DNA of 64,000 nt from JAAYEA01 sp012689325 (GTDB taxonomy: Bacteria > Chloroflexota > Anaerolineae > JAAYEA01). The stretch spans positions 62,001-126,000 of the forward strand of contig DAITVZ010000004.1 of the NCBI GenBank assembly GCA_036841525.1, written 5' to 3'. Every line of letters begins with the position of its first letter. The first letter of the stretch is position 1. The position numbers and the translations under genes are program-made. Under the pieces are notes generated by a model. The model ran no database searches and was not told where the DNA came from. It worked only from the letters and a program-made list of their open reading frames with translations. This document shows, one piece after another, positions 44,101 through 52,677 of the stretch.

Positions 44101-47100
44101 TCCGACGAAGCAGGAGCGCGCCGCGAGCGCGCAGCCTGCCGTGGGCTCGGATATCTCGTCCTCCTGGAAAGGGGTGGACCGCGCCGCCGCGCGGCCCGGG
44201 GACACCCTCTCGTATACGCTGGTGGTCAGCAACACCGGCGGGATGGCCGCCTCGGTGGCGGTGCGCGATGACCTGCCGCAGACCGGGTCCGTGGCCTTTG
44301 TCCCCGGCTCGTTGGTCGCCTCGGTGGGGCTGCCCACCTGGAACCCCACGGCCAATTCGGGCTATGGGCGGGTGAGCTGGAACGGGGACCTGGCGCCGGG
44401 CGCGCAGGTGGTGATCCGGTTTCAGATGACCGTCACCGCCGGCGCGCCGCTGGGCGCCGAGATCGTCAACGAGGCGATCTTTGGCGACGGCACGGCGGGG
44501 CTGCAGTGGCACGATGAGGCGCGCACGCGGATCATCGCGCCGGACGTCAGCGGCGCGTTCAAGACGGTGGACAAGGAGGCGGCCCGCGAGGGCGAGCGGC
44601 TGACCTATCAGCTCGTCGTCGCCAACCAGGGGCTATCCACGGCCTCGGTGCATTTGCAGGACCGTTTGCCGCGCACGGCGGCGGTGGGCTTTCTGGGGGC
44701 CTCGCTCTGGGCGACCCAGGGCGCGGCCACCTGGGATCCTCTGGCCAACGGGGGCTATGGCGCGGTGAACTGGCGAGGGACCATCGCCCCCTCGGATACC
44801 ATCACCATCACCATGCAGATGCAGGTCAACCGGGGCGCGCCCATGGGGACGCTCATCACCAACACGCTGGTGGTCACGGACCTTCTGTTGGGCGCGATCT
44901 ATCAGGACCATGTCGCGACGCTCGTCATCGCTCCGGACCTCACCGGCTCGCACAAGGCGGTGGACAAGGGCGAGGTGCGCCCGGGCAATTCGCTGGGCTA
45001 TACCATCGTGGCGATGAATGAGGGCACCTCGCCGGCCCAGGTGCAGGTGCTGGACACCTTGCCTCGAATCGCGGGGCTAGCGCTGATCTCGGGGACGCTG
45101 ACGGCCAGCCAGGGCGTCGCGGCCTGGAATCCGGCCGCCAATGGCGGCTATGGGGCCATCTCTTGGGCGGGACGGCTGGTGCCGGGCGATCTGGTGGCGA
45201 TCGACTATCAGATGCGGGTATCGGAAGAGATCCCGTCGGGGACGGTGATCACCAACCAGGTGCTCTTTGAGGATGCCGATACCTCCTATAGCTGGTCCGA
45301 TTCGGCCGTGAGCCGCGTGGTGGGGCCGGACCTGCGCGAGTCGTTCAAGCAGGTGGATAAGCCCTTCGTCGCCCCTGGCGGCGAGCTGGCCTATACCCTC
45401 GTCGCGCGCAATAGCGGCAGCTCGGTGGCTGAGGTGCGGGTGGAAGATGCCCTGCCGCATCTGGCCCAGCTAACGCTGGTCACCGGCACGCTCACTTCTT
45501 CCCTGGGCGAGGTGGTGTACGACGCCGCCGCCAACGATGGCTACGGCCTGCTGACCTGGGAGGGCTCCCTGGACGCCGCCGACGCGGTGACGATCACGTA
45601 TTCCATGGCCTTGGATGACGCCGTGAGCGAGGGCGTGACGATCACCAACCAGGCTCGCTTCATGGAGACGGCCTTGCCCCGGGTCTGGACGGAGGCGGTG
45701 ACCGTGGTGGTGGGCTCGCCGGACTTGTCCACCTCGCTCAAGAGCGGGAGCGCCGCAGAGGTCTCGCCTGGCGATGCCCTGAGCTATACCCTGGTGGGGC
45801 GGAACACCGGCCGAGCGCCGGCCATGGCGCGGCTGGTGGACGACCTGCCCCGCGCCGCAGCGACCACGCTCGTTAGCGAGACGCTGGCCGCGACCTGGGG
45901 CCAGGTTTCCTGGGACCCGACCGCGAATGACGGCTATGGACGGTTGCTCTGGGAGGGGAAACTGGAGCCGAACCAGGCGATCACCATCACCTATGCGCTG
46001 AATATCGGCCCGCAGGTGGACCCCGGGGCCACCCTCACCAACCACCTGACCATCACTGACCTGCTCAGCGGCGAGGTCTGGCGCGGGGAGTCCAGCGCCC
46101 TGATCATCGGCCCCGATATCCGCGGCTCGTCCAAGGCCGTGGACAAGGTCTGGGCGCTGCCCGGGGAAACCCTGGCCTATACCCTGGTGGCCGTCAACGA
46201 CGGCAACCGGCCCGGCTTGGTCCACGTGCGCGATCTCTTGCCGCGCACATCCATCGTCGAGCTCGTCAGCGGCTCGCTCGCCGCCAGTCTGGGGGAGGCC
46301 ATCTGGAGCCCCGCCGAGAATGACGGCTATGGCCTGGTCCAGTGGGCCGATGCGCTGGAGGCGGGGCAGGCGGTGACCATCACGTATCGGATGGCGGTCA
46401 CCGAGGCGGCGGCGGTCGGCGACGTGATCACCAACCATGTGCTTTTCGGCGATCCGGTGGGGCAGCAGTTCGCCGCCGAGGCGCGGACAGAGATCGGCGT
46501 GACCGACCTATCTGCCTCGCGCAAGGAGGTTGACAAAGCAGAGGCGCATCTGGGCGACGTGCTTTACTATGCGCTGCTGGTCACGAACCAGGGGACCTTT
46601 ACCACCACCGCGCTGATCACCGACACCTTGCCGCGTACCGCAGCCGTGCAGCTCGCTGCCGAGACCATCACCGCCACCCAGGGCGTGCCGCTCTGGAACG
46701 CGGCGGCCAACGAGGGGTATGGCCTGATCGCCTGGCAGGGCGAGGTGGCCGCCGGACAGACCATCACCGTCACCTACCAGATGACCGTGGCACAGGCGCC
46801 CACGACCGGCCTGGTGGTGACCAACACGGCCCGCTTTTACGACGTCCTGGCCCGCGAGGGGCATGGCCGCGCGGCCAGCACTCACCTGGTGGGGTCCAAT
46901 ATCGGCACCTCGCGCAAGGTGGTGGACAAGGCCCAGGCGCGGCCGGGCGAGACCCTGACCTATACCCTGGTGGGGCGCAACACCGGCGGCTATACGGCCA
47001 CGTTGCTGATCACCGATGTGCTGCCGGCCACGCCGGCGCTGCAACTGCTCACCGATACGATCGAGGCAAGCTGGGGCGAGGCGATCTGGCGCCCCGAGGC

Positions 47101-48112
47101 CAACGGGGGCTATGGGCTGCTCACCTGGGAGGGCGAGGTAGGGCCGCATCAGGCGGTGTCCATTGCCTTTGCGGCGCGGCTGGCCGATACCCACGTGCCG
47201 TCTTCCGTCACCAACCGGGCCACCTTTTACGATGTGCAGAGCGACGTGACGATCGCGGACGAGGCGACCACCACGCTGCTGCTGCCGGATATCACGAGGT
47301 CGTCCAAGGCGGTGGACAAGTTGAGCACGGTGCCTGGCCGCAACCTGTCCTACACCCTGGTGGCGATCAATAGCGGCGCAGCCAGCGCCCTGGTGACGCT
47401 CACCGACACGCTGCCGCACCTGGAGACCGTGCACTGGGTTCCTGGCTCGCTGGCGGCGACGCGCGGCCAGGCGACCTACGACGCCGAGGCCAACCAGGGC
47501 TTCGGGGCGGTGACGTGGACCGGCGCGGTGGGCGCGGGCGATCAGGTGGTCATCAGCTTTGCCTTGCAGGTGGATGACACCGCCCTGCCCAGCCAGCCCA
47601 TCACCAATACCGCGCTTTTTGTGGATCAGGTGGGGGGCCAGCGCGTGGAGCGCGCGGCGGCGACCAGGGTGCGCGCCCCGGACCTCTCTCGTTCCGACAA
47701 GCGGGTGGACAAGGCGGAGGTGCGTGGGGAGGAAACCCTGACCTACGCCCTGCGGCTGTTCAACGACGGCAACGTGACGGCGTCGGCGCGGGTCACCGAT
47801 AGCTTGCCGGCGACCGCGGCGGTCTGGTTTGTGCCGGGCTCGCTCTATGCCAGCCAGGGCCAGGCGACCTACGACGCCGCGGAGAACGGCGGCTATGGCC
47901 GGATCGTCTGGCAGGGGGTTGTGGAGCCGGATCAATCGATTTTGGTCACGTTCCAAATGCGCGTGCGGACCTGGGCGCCGTCCGGCGAGACGATCACCAA
48001 CTCGGCGGTCTTTTGGGACCTGACCCGCGATCAGCGCTTCGCTTCCACAACGACGACGGTGATCTTGCCGTCGGATCGGCGCAAGGTCTGGATGCCGCGG
48101 ATGTTTCGCTGA
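41186..48112 (+). CDS. Giant secreted subtilisin-like peptidase with PKD domain and ten DUF11 repeats
   Basis: A 2308-residue surface or secreted protease. Signal peptide residues 1-33 (IIGLALLIPLLSLLVWPHPS). An I9-type propeptide (AARYIVQLADPPLALYRGE onward) runs to about 165. The S8 triad is D185 (VVDTGIYYG), H246 (PHGTHVAGIAAG) and S424 (SGTSMAAPHVAG); a PA-like region may be present. There is a PKD-like domain near 870-930 (RYRWDLGDGSPIRE) and a YVPLLLGGG motif at about 950. Ten DUF11 repeats follow from about 990 to 2290, then the end SDRRKVWMPRMFR. ATG 41186 follows AGAGGAGG. The long repeat array would hold the protease far from the cell or act as a rigid stalk. Confidence 0.9.
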   Translation: MRKRQLRPSIIGLALLIPLLSLLVWPHPSLASEPDAPAAARYIVQLADPPLALYRGEIAGYAATSLEATGQRKLDVEAAPSRAYLAYLDARQTDFRAALAEAVPQAQVQYSYRALLNGLAVRLAEDDPKAAEALRRLPGVIGVYPEREYRLALDHSVPWIGAPAVWAALGGVDQAGKGIKIAVVDTGIYYGNAMFDPASFSYPEGYPKGDARYTTPKVIAARAYFRPDDPPATNEPPTPEDGGFPHGTHVAGIAAGVSGVKAMGVEISGVAPRAWLMNYKIFYYARSGKLNAYTPEIVASLEDALADGADVVNGSWGGVADYALASDPMILAAEALVRAGVVAVFAAGNEGPSRHTVDAPAASPLVIAVANTSSDKYGSTPDVLADSSSRGPGLGPTLKPDLAAPGSSILSAFGGGFGTLSGTSMAAPHVAGAAALLLQGHPAWGPAEVKSALMATAHTGVLARGARASVLSQGAGRINVAAAADPGLLLSPPSLSLGEVRAGTVITAAISARAVGAGGVYTLSVEAPLLAAGITCTTSVTRLTVPEMGLATFDLALQAGPGAPAGDYEGWVWLEQGTRRLHIPWWARVVPGEPIADILLLDDDASSGSGETDYAPYYTALLDSLGLSYEVWDVGLKWQQSLGRDTGALPAPAYMKGFRAALWFTGDSTQTYSSIGARLGDRLAMLDYLQSGGRLLAMGRDWSGYILGGSQDASNLGEVGLGVEVAGENVYAPGALSSPFVAVEALSSFPAFEGMLFDLGSSNAIKLDEWLALEKYGARAALRILMPGSHAEGAVAVAKSADPTLETPTPTMPPGRSLALSFGLESVQEATGYTTGAEWLDQALAWLEDEPAVSLADATADNPHDLVYLRATFQPSLPGVIASRYRWDLGDGSPIRETTAASVAHAYKQPGAYHPRVEVTDSLGHTAVSVPGTVVVEPEPALTRATYVPLLLGGGADENLPEEDWGALKEAGPTKQERAASAQPAVGSDISSSWKGVDRAAARPGDTLSYTLVVSNTGGMAASVAVRDDLPQTGSVAFVPGSLVASVGLPTWNPTANSGYGRVSWNGDLAPGAQVVIRFQMTVTAGAPLGAEIVNEAIFGDGTAGLQWHDEARTRIIAPDVSGAFKTVDKEAAREGERLTYQLVVANQGLSTASVHLQDRLPRTAAVGFLGASLWATQGAATWDPLANGGYGAVNWRGTIAPSDTITITMQMQVNRGAPMGTLITNTLVVTDLLLGAIYQDHVATLVIAPDLTGSHKAVDKGEVRPGNSLGYTIVAMNEGTSPAQVQVLDTLPRIAGLALISGTLTASQGVAAWNPAANGGYGAISWAGRLVPGDLVAIDYQMRVSEEIPSGTVITNQVLFEDADTSYSWSDSAVSRVVGPDLRESFKQVDKPFVAPGGELAYTLVARNSGSSVAEVRVEDALPHLAQLTLVTGTLTSSLGEVVYDAAANDGYGLLTWEGSLDAADAVTITYSMALDDAVSEGVTITNQARFMETALPRVWTEAVTVVVGSPDLSTSLKSGSAAEVSPGDALSYTLVGRNTGRAPAMARLVDDLPRAAATTLVSETLAATWGQVSWDPTANDGYGRLLWEGKLEPNQAITITYALNIGPQVDPGATLTNHLTITDLLSGEVWRGESSALIIGPDIRGSSKAVDKVWALPGETLAYTLVAVNDGNRPGLVHVRDLLPRTSIVELVSGSLAASLGEAIWSPAENDGYGLVQWADALEAGQAVTITYRMAVTEAAAVGDVITNHVLFGDPVGQQFAAEARTEIGVTDLSASRKEVDKAEAHLGDVLYYALLVTNQGTFTTTALITDTLPRTAAVQLAAETITATQGVPLWNAAANEGYGLIAWQGEVAAGQTITVTYQMTVAQAPTTGLVVTNTARFYDVLAREGHGRAASTHLVGSNIGTSRKVVDKAQARPGETLTYTLVGRNTGGYTATLLITDVLPATPALQLLTDTIEASWGEAIWRPEANGGYGLLTWEGEVGPHQAVSIAFAARLADTHVPSSVTNRATFYDVQSDVTIADEATTTLLLPDITRSSKAVDKLSTVPGRNLSYTLVAINSGAASALVTLTDTLPHLETVHWVPGSLAATRGQATYDAEANQGFGAVTWTGAVGAGDQVVISFALQVDDTALPSQPITNTALFVDQVGGQRVERAAATRVRAPDLSRSDKRVDKAEVRGEETLTYALRLFNDGNVTASARVTDSLPATAAVWFVPGSLYASQGQATYDAAENGGYGRIVWQGVVEPDQSILVTFQMRVRTWAPSGETITNSAVFWDLTRDQRFASTTTTVILPSDRRKVWMPRMFR
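44156..48055 (+). repeat. Ten tandem DUF11 repeats, about 390 bp each
   Basis: Each unit reads (x)K-xVDK-x3-(R)PG-x2-L-x-YTLV-x2-N-x-G, then D-x-LP, then GSL-A-x2-G-x2-W-P-A-N-GYG-x3-W-G, and (I/V)TN-x3-F-x-D. In all ten copies the first Lys (for example K995 in SSWK), the Asp before LP and the Asn of TN (or VN) are unchanged, although the rest differs widely. The units are diverged at DNA level, so the array is old and not a recent slippage product. Confidence 0.93.
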
Positions 48113-48145
48113 CCCACGTGCGCCCCCCGCCGGGTGGCAAAACAC

Positions 48146-48178
48146 AAGGGCCCCGAGCCGACTCGGCTCGGGGCCCTT
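48146..48178. terminator. Terminator between the giant protease and the ABC operon
   Basis: AAGGGCCCCGAGCCGA / TCGGCTCGGGGCCCTT palindrome with a one-base centre. On the minus strand it is followed by GTGTTTTGC. It serves the leftward ABC operon and probably also the rightward protease gene. Confidence 0.75.
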
Positions 48179-48181
48179 CTG

Positions 48182-48991
48182 TTATTTCCAGCGCGTGAGG
48201 ATGGTCTCGCGTTGAAAGAGCTGCACGCCGACATAGAGCAGGGCCACGTCGAGCAGGGCGACGGCCAGCGAGGCCAGCGCGATCATCTCGCCGCTCATGA
48301 GCAGCTTGCCCATCATGATCGGGATGGTGATGGCCACCAAGGGGAGGACCAGCGTGCCGCCCAGTTGCTCCGCCAGCCGCACATCGTTGACCCGTGAAGA
48401 GATAATCACGCCCACCGTCACCGCCGTGACGCTGAGCAAGGGGGCCAGCAAAAAGATGGAGAGCAGCCACACCGGGCTGAGCATCACCCTGAGGATCTCG
48501 GGCGTCGTCAGGAAATAGGCCAGGAGGATGGTCACGCCATAGCTGGCCCAGGTGAGCACCGTCGCCGGGATGACCCCGGCCAGCATCTTGCCGGTCAGCA
48601 GCTCGATCACCGAGATAGGGGTGGCCAGCAGCGGCTCCAGGGTGCGCTGCTGCTTTTCGCCGATGATGGAATAGACCGCCACGAACATGGGGATCATCAG
48701 CGGCAGGAGCAGGTAATAGAGCAGGAACTGGTTCACCAGCAGGACGATCATGATGGTGAAGGGGTCCATGCCGGCGAACTCGGGCAACAGCATCAGTTGG
48801 TCGATATTCATCTCGGAGGCGTCGTCCATGGCCGCAGCCGGGTTGCTGGCGGCGGTGCGCTGCATGAAATAGACCGTGCCGATGGTCATGCCGACGAATA
48901 GGAGGGGCAAGAGCAGCGAGGTCCAGAGGATCATCTTGTCCCGCGAGACCTCGCGCCACTCTTTGCGGACGATCAGCCAAATCTTGTTCAT
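48182..48991 (-). CDS. ABC-2 type permease (NatB-like)
   Basis: A 269-residue protein. The cytoplasmic N-terminus (MNKIWLIVRKEWREVSRDK) leads into a first membrane segment (LLLPLLFVGMTIGTVYF), an extracytoplasmic loop, then five more hydrophobic segments. GEKQQRTLEPLLATPISVIEL is the ABC-2 permease coupling motif. Its ATG overlaps the stop of the ATPase gene by 4 bp. Substrate unknown; NatAB-type exporters move sodium or peptides. Confidence 0.88.
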   Translation of the reverse strand: MNKIWLIVRKEWREVSRDKMILWTSLLLPLLFVGMTIGTVYFMQRTAASNPAAAMDDASEMNIDQLMLLPEFAGMDPFTIMIVLLVNQFLLYYLLLPLMIPMFVAVYSIIGEKQQRTLEPLLATPISVIELLTGKMLAGVIPATVLTWASYGVTILLAYFLTTPEILRVMLSPVWLLSIFLLAPLLSVTAVTVGVIISSRVNDVRLAEQLGGTLVLPLVAITIPIMMGKLLMSGEMIALASLAVALLDVALLYVGVQLFQRETILTRWK

Positions 48992-49914
48992 TGAGCCTCC
49001 TTGATCAGGCTCAGGTACGTCTCTTCCAGCGAATGGGTTTGCTCCGTCACTTGCTGAATCTCGCCGCCCAGCTCGACCAAGCGGCGGACGATGAGAGGCG
49101 TGGCGGCGTCGGGGTCGTCCAGCGAGATGTAGAGCTGGCTATCCGCCTGCTCCACGCCGTGCACGGAAGGCAACGCCCGCACCGCGTCAACCATCTCGGG
49201 GGTCACCTGGCGCAGGCGCACTTGCGCCCGGCGGCCAAAGATGCGACGGCGGAGGTTCGAGGGCGTATCCACGGCGATGAGGCGGGTCTTGAGCACGGCG
49301 ATGCGGTCGCAGAGCCGCTCGGCCTCGTCCAGGTTGTGGGTGCAGAGCAGGATCGTGCGTCCCTCGACCTTGAGCTCCTCGACGAAATCGCGCACGGTCT
49401 TGGCGGCCTCGGGGTCCAGCGCCGCCGTCGGCTCGTCGAGATACAGCACCTGCGGCTCGTGGATCAGGGCGCGGGCGATGGCCAGCTTTTGCTTCATGCC
49501 CTTGGAAAAGCCCACCACCGGTTCCCGGTGCCGCCCCCAGAGCCCCAGCATGTCCAGGTAGCGCTTCACCTGCCGTTCCACGTCCTGCACCTCGTAGAGG
49601 TTGGCGTAGAAAGCCAGGTTGGTATAGGCGTCCAGCTTTTCGTACAGCCCCGGCGACTCGGTGAGCAGGCCCACGATGCGGCGAATCTGGCGGTCGTCCT
49701 GCCCAACGGCCTGGCCGCCGACGTGGGCCTCGCCGCTGGAGGGCGCGATCAGGCAGCTCAACATGCGCACGGTGGTCGTTTTGCCGGCGCCGTTGGGCCC
49801 CAATAGCCCGAAAATCTCGCCGCGCTGGATCTCCAGGTTCAGATGATCCACGGCAACGATCTCGCTGCCACGACGGGGGCTGAATTGGCGGGTCAAGCCC
49901 TTGGTTACGATCAT
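48988..49914 (-). CDS. ABC transporter ATP-binding protein (NatA-like)
   Basis: A 308-residue ATPase: GLLGPNGAGKTTTVRML (Walker A), VGFSKGMKQKLAIARALI (signature region), VLYLDEPTAALDPEA (Walker B) and the switch His in LLCTHNLDEAE. The 80-residue C-terminal extension is usual in NatA-like proteins. Its stop and the permease start overlap; surE lies 17 bp upstream on the same strand, so the three genes form one operon. Confidence 0.93.
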   Translation of the reverse strand: MIVTKGLTRQFSPRRGSEIVAVDHLNLEIQRGEIFGLLGPNGAGKTTTVRMLSCLIAPSSGEAHVGGQAVGQDDRQIRRIVGLLTESPGLYEKLDAYTNLAFYANLYEVQDVERQVKRYLDMLGLWGRHREPVVGFSKGMKQKLAIARALIHEPQVLYLDEPTAALDPEAAKTVRDFVEELKVEGRTILLCTHNLDEAERLCDRIAVLKTRLIAVDTPSNLRRRIFGRRAQVRLRQVTPEMVDAVRALPSVHGVEQADSQLYISLDDPDAATPLIVRRLVELGGEIQQVTEQTHSLEETYLSLIKEAQ

Positions 49915-49931
49915 ATGCTCGCTTCCATTCT

Positions 49932-50750
49932 CTAGCGCCGCTGGTTATCCAGGCCCAGCAGCTTGTCCAGGATCGGCAGCTCGGCCTTGGCCGTGAGGTC
50001 GATGGTCAGGGGCGCGATGGAGACCACGCGGTCCACCAACATGGTCGCGACGTCCGAATCCGGCTCCAGCGCGTCGCGATCCACCCGCACCTCGTAGCCC
50101 AGCGTCCCGATGACGAGGCCATTGGCGGGGGCGGGGCGGGTGGGCCAAAAGTAGCGCTGGCGGGAGACGCGCGTCAGCCGTGCGGGCGTGTCCTCCGTCG
50201 CGTCGCTGGGCACGTCGACCTTGAGGATATCGACGCCCGGCGGCAGGGAACCGGCCAGGACTTGCCTGGCCAGGCGGCGAACCCACTGGGCGGCTATCTC
50301 AAAGTTGATGTCCAGGCTGTGGGTAAAGTGATAGCTGGTGTCCGTCTCCAGCGAGACCGCCAGGCCGGGCACACCGGCGCAAGCCGCCTCCAGCGCCGCG
50401 CCAACGGTGCCCGAGCTGGTCACGCCCGAGCCGACGTTCTCGCCGTAATTGATGCCTGAGATCGCTAGGTCCGGCAGGCGCGGCAGCAGGGCGGTCAGGG
50501 CATAGAGCACGGCCCCGGCCGGGGAGGTATCCAGGGAATAGGCCTTCACGCGCGCGCCGGCGATGTCGAGCTGCGCCTCGTGGGCGACGCCGTCGCTATC
50601 CGGCAGGCTGCGGCCCATGCCCGACTGCTGCCGGCGCGGGGCGACGACCCAGATCTCGCCCAGGTCATGCACCGCTTGCACCGCGGCATGCAGCCCGGGC
50701 GAGGCGATGCCGTCATCGTTGGTGATGAGGATGAGGGGGGATGCTTTCAT
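49932..50750 (-). CDS. surE: 5'/3'-nucleotidase SurE
   Basis: A metal-dependent phosphatase acting on nucleoside monophosphates. The 272 residues carry the conserved ILITNDDGIASPGLHAA at the start (Asp-Asp metal ligands), VVAPRRQQSGMGRSL (Ser/Asn region), SPAGAVLYAL and ISGINYGENVGSGVTSSGTV. ATG 50750 begins the conserved domain; upstream in-frame codons fall in the promoter region. It is the first gene of the leftward operon with the NatAB-like exporter. Confidence 0.94.
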   Translation of the reverse strand: MKASPLILITNDDGIASPGLHAAVQAVHDLGEIWVVAPRRQQSGMGRSLPDSDGVAHEAQLDIAGARVKAYSLDTSPAGAVLYALTALLPRLPDLAISGINYGENVGSGVTSSGTVGAALEAACAGVPGLAVSLETDTSYHFTHSLDINFEIAAQWVRRLARQVLAGSLPPGVDILKVDVPSDATEDTPARLTRVSRQRYFWPTRPAPANGLVIGTLGYEVRVDRDALEPDSDVATMLVDRVVSIAPLTIDLTAKAELPILDKLLGLDNQRR

Positions 50751-50784
50751 CTGTTGCGAACTCCTATGCTTGATTCCAGCGGAT

Positions 50785-50813
50785 GTTATATCGCTAAATG
50801 GGTTTTCCGTCAA
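50785..50813 (-). promoter_or_regulatory. Promoter for the surE-ABC operon
   Basis: Minus strand TTGACG (50808-50813), 17 bp, TATAAC (50785-50790). Confidence 0.7.
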
Positions 50814-50845
50814 GCGCCTGGTCGCGCAGTGGCGGGCGAGCTTCT

Positions 50846-50873
50846 TTGCGGCCCTGTCCGCTGGCGGTATAAT
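50846..50873 (+). promoter_or_regulatory. Promoter for the rightward ABC exporter operon
   Basis: TTGCGG (50846-50851), 16 bp, TATAAT (50868-50873). Divergent from the surE promoter 33 bp away. Confidence 0.55.
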
Positions 50874-50902
50874 GACGCGCAGTCGACCTCAGCAGGTGTG
50901 AA

Positions 50903-51895
50903 ATGCCCATTATCCAAGCGATGGACCTGACCAAGCACTATCGCGTGCACCAGCGCGAGGCCGGGCTGGGGGCTGCGGTGCGCAGCCTCTGGCGGCGCAC
51001 CTACAAGACGGTGGATGCGGTGAACGCCGTCAGCTTTGCCCTGGAGCCGGGGGAGATCGTCGGCTTCCTGGGGCCCAATGGCGCGGGCAAGACCACCACC
51101 CTCAAGATGCTCTCCGGGCTGCTCTACCCCACCTCCGGCAGCGCTGAGGTGCTGGGCCATACCCCTTGGCAGCGCCAGGAGAGCTATCTGCGACAGATCT
51201 CGCTGGTGATGGGGCAGAAAAGCCAGCTCTGGTTCGACGTCCCGGCCATGGATTCGTACCTGATCCAGAAAGAGATCTATGAGATTGACGACGCCACCTT
51301 TCGGGAGCGGCTGGGGCTGCTCAGCGAGCTGCTGGAGCTGGACGGCCTGCTCAAGGTGCAGGTGCGCCAGCTATCGTTGGGCGAGCGGATGAAGTGCGAG
51401 CTGGCGGGTTCGCTCCTGCACGCGCCGCGGGTGCTCTTTTTGGACGAGCCGACCATCGGCCTGGACGTGACGATGCAAAAGCGGCTGCGCGACTTTATCC
51501 GCGCCTACAACCAGCGCACCGGCGCCACGATCCTGCTGACCAGCCACTACATGGACGACATCGAGGCCCTCTGCCAGCGCGTGCTGATCATCCACCATGG
51601 CCACCTGCTCTACGATGGGCCGCTGGCCCAGATCGCCCAGCGCTATGGGGGGGAGCGGCTGCTGCGCGTGGCCTTTGCCGAGGCGGTGACAGAAGCGGAC
51701 CTGGCCGCGATCGGCGAGGTGGCCGAGTGGCAGGCGCTGCGGGCCACCGTGCGCGTCAAGCGCGCCGAGACCAAGGACCGCGCCGCCCAGTTATTGAACC
51801 GCTTTCCCGTGGCCGACCTGACCATCGAGGAGATCCCCATCGATGAGGTTATCCGGCGCATTTTCCAAGATGAGGCGGTTGATCCGCATCTATAG
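50903..51895 (+). CDS. ABC transporter ATP-binding protein of an ABC-2 exporter
   Basis: A 330-residue ATPase with an N-terminal extension (HYRVHQREAGLGAAVRSLWR) and TVDAVNAVSFALEPGEIVG typical of the group that pairs with two DUF990-like permeases. Walker A FLGPNGAGKTTTLKM, signature LSLGERMKCELAGSLL, Walker B VLFLDEPTIGLD, switch TSHYMDDIEAL. The last 26 bp overlap the next gene. Confidence 0.94.
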   Translation: MPIIQAMDLTKHYRVHQREAGLGAAVRSLWRRTYKTVDAVNAVSFALEPGEIVGFLGPNGAGKTTTLKMLSGLLYPTSGSAEVLGHTPWQRQESYLRQISLVMGQKSQLWFDVPAMDSYLIQKEIYEIDDATFRERLGLLSELLELDGLLKVQVRQLSLGERMKCELAGSLLHAPRVLFLDEPTIGLDVTMQKRLRDFIRAYNQRTGATILLTSHYMDDIEALCQRVLIIHHGHLLYDGPLAQIAQRYGGERLLRVAFAEAVTEADLAAIGEVAEWQALRATVRVKRAETKDRAAQLLNRFPVADLTIEEIPIDEVIRRIFQDEAVDPHL

Positions 51896-52676
51896 AGCGG
51901 GGCTGAGCCGCGAGCTGTCCGCCACCGCCGCCTATCGCGGCAGCCTGGCCATCTGGATGTTCGGGGTGGTGGTGGCCCCCTATGTCTCGCTCACCGTCTG
52001 GCTGGCCGTGCTGGGCGACCGGGCGGCCATCGGGCCCTATGGCCGCGCCCAGTTCGTGCAGTATTACCTCGGCGTCTCCCTGGTGGCCATGCTCACCGGC
52101 GCGTGGGCCGCGCACTTTATTCCGGAGGACATCTGGCGCGGTGGCCTCAACCAGCACCTGCTCCGGCCCTGGTCGTATCTCCACCATTATATCATCAACA
52201 ATATTGGCGAAAAGCTCTCCAAGCTGGTGATCCTGGGGCCCATGATCCTGATCGTGGCCCTGGGCTTCCGGCAGGACCTGCGCTTGGGCCTGTCTTGGGC
52301 GGGGGCGCTGCTCTTGCCGTGCAGCATCCTGATGGGCGCGGCCATCGCGCTGCTGATCAATGTGTGCGTGGGCCTGATCGCCTTTTGGACCAGCGACACC
52401 ACGGGCATCAAGGCCTTTTACCTGTTCCTGGAGGCGCTGCTCTCCGGCCAGACGATCCCGCTGAACCTCTTTCCGGCGGACTGGCAGGGGCCATTGCGGC
52501 TCGCGCCCTTTCGGTACACCCTCTCGCTGCCGGTGGAGATCATCACCGGGACGCTGGAGGGGCGCGAATTGGCCTTCGGCCTGGGGATGCAGGTCGTGTG
52601 GCTCGCGCTCGCCTACGTGGCCTATCGGGCCATGTGGCGCGCGGGCATCCGCACCTATGGCGCGGTGGGGGGCTAG
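51870..52676 (+). CDS. ABC-2 permease, first subunit (DUF990/ABC2_membrane_6-like)
   Basis: A 268-residue protein with about six membrane segments. MRRLIRIYRAGLSRELSATA precedes SLAIWMFGVVVAPYVSLTVW; FIPEDIWRGGLNQHLLRPWS is the conserved cytoplasmic loop of the family. ATG 51870 is preferred over ATG 51843 because MRRLIRIY matches the usual family start; either overlaps the ATPase gene. Confidence 0.85.
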   Translation: MRRLIRIYRAGLSRELSATAAYRGSLAIWMFGVVVAPYVSLTVWLAVLGDRAAIGPYGRAQFVQYYLGVSLVAMLTGAWAAHFIPEDIWRGGLNQHLLRPWSYLHHYIINNIGEKLSKLVILGPMILIVALGFRQDLRLGLSWAGALLLPCSILMGAAIALLINVCVGLIAFWTSDTTGIKAFYLFLEALLSGQTIPLNLFPADWQGPLRLAPFRYTLSLPVEIITGTLEGRELAFGLGMQVVWLALAYVAYRAMWRAGIRTYGAVGG

Positions 52677-52677
52677 A

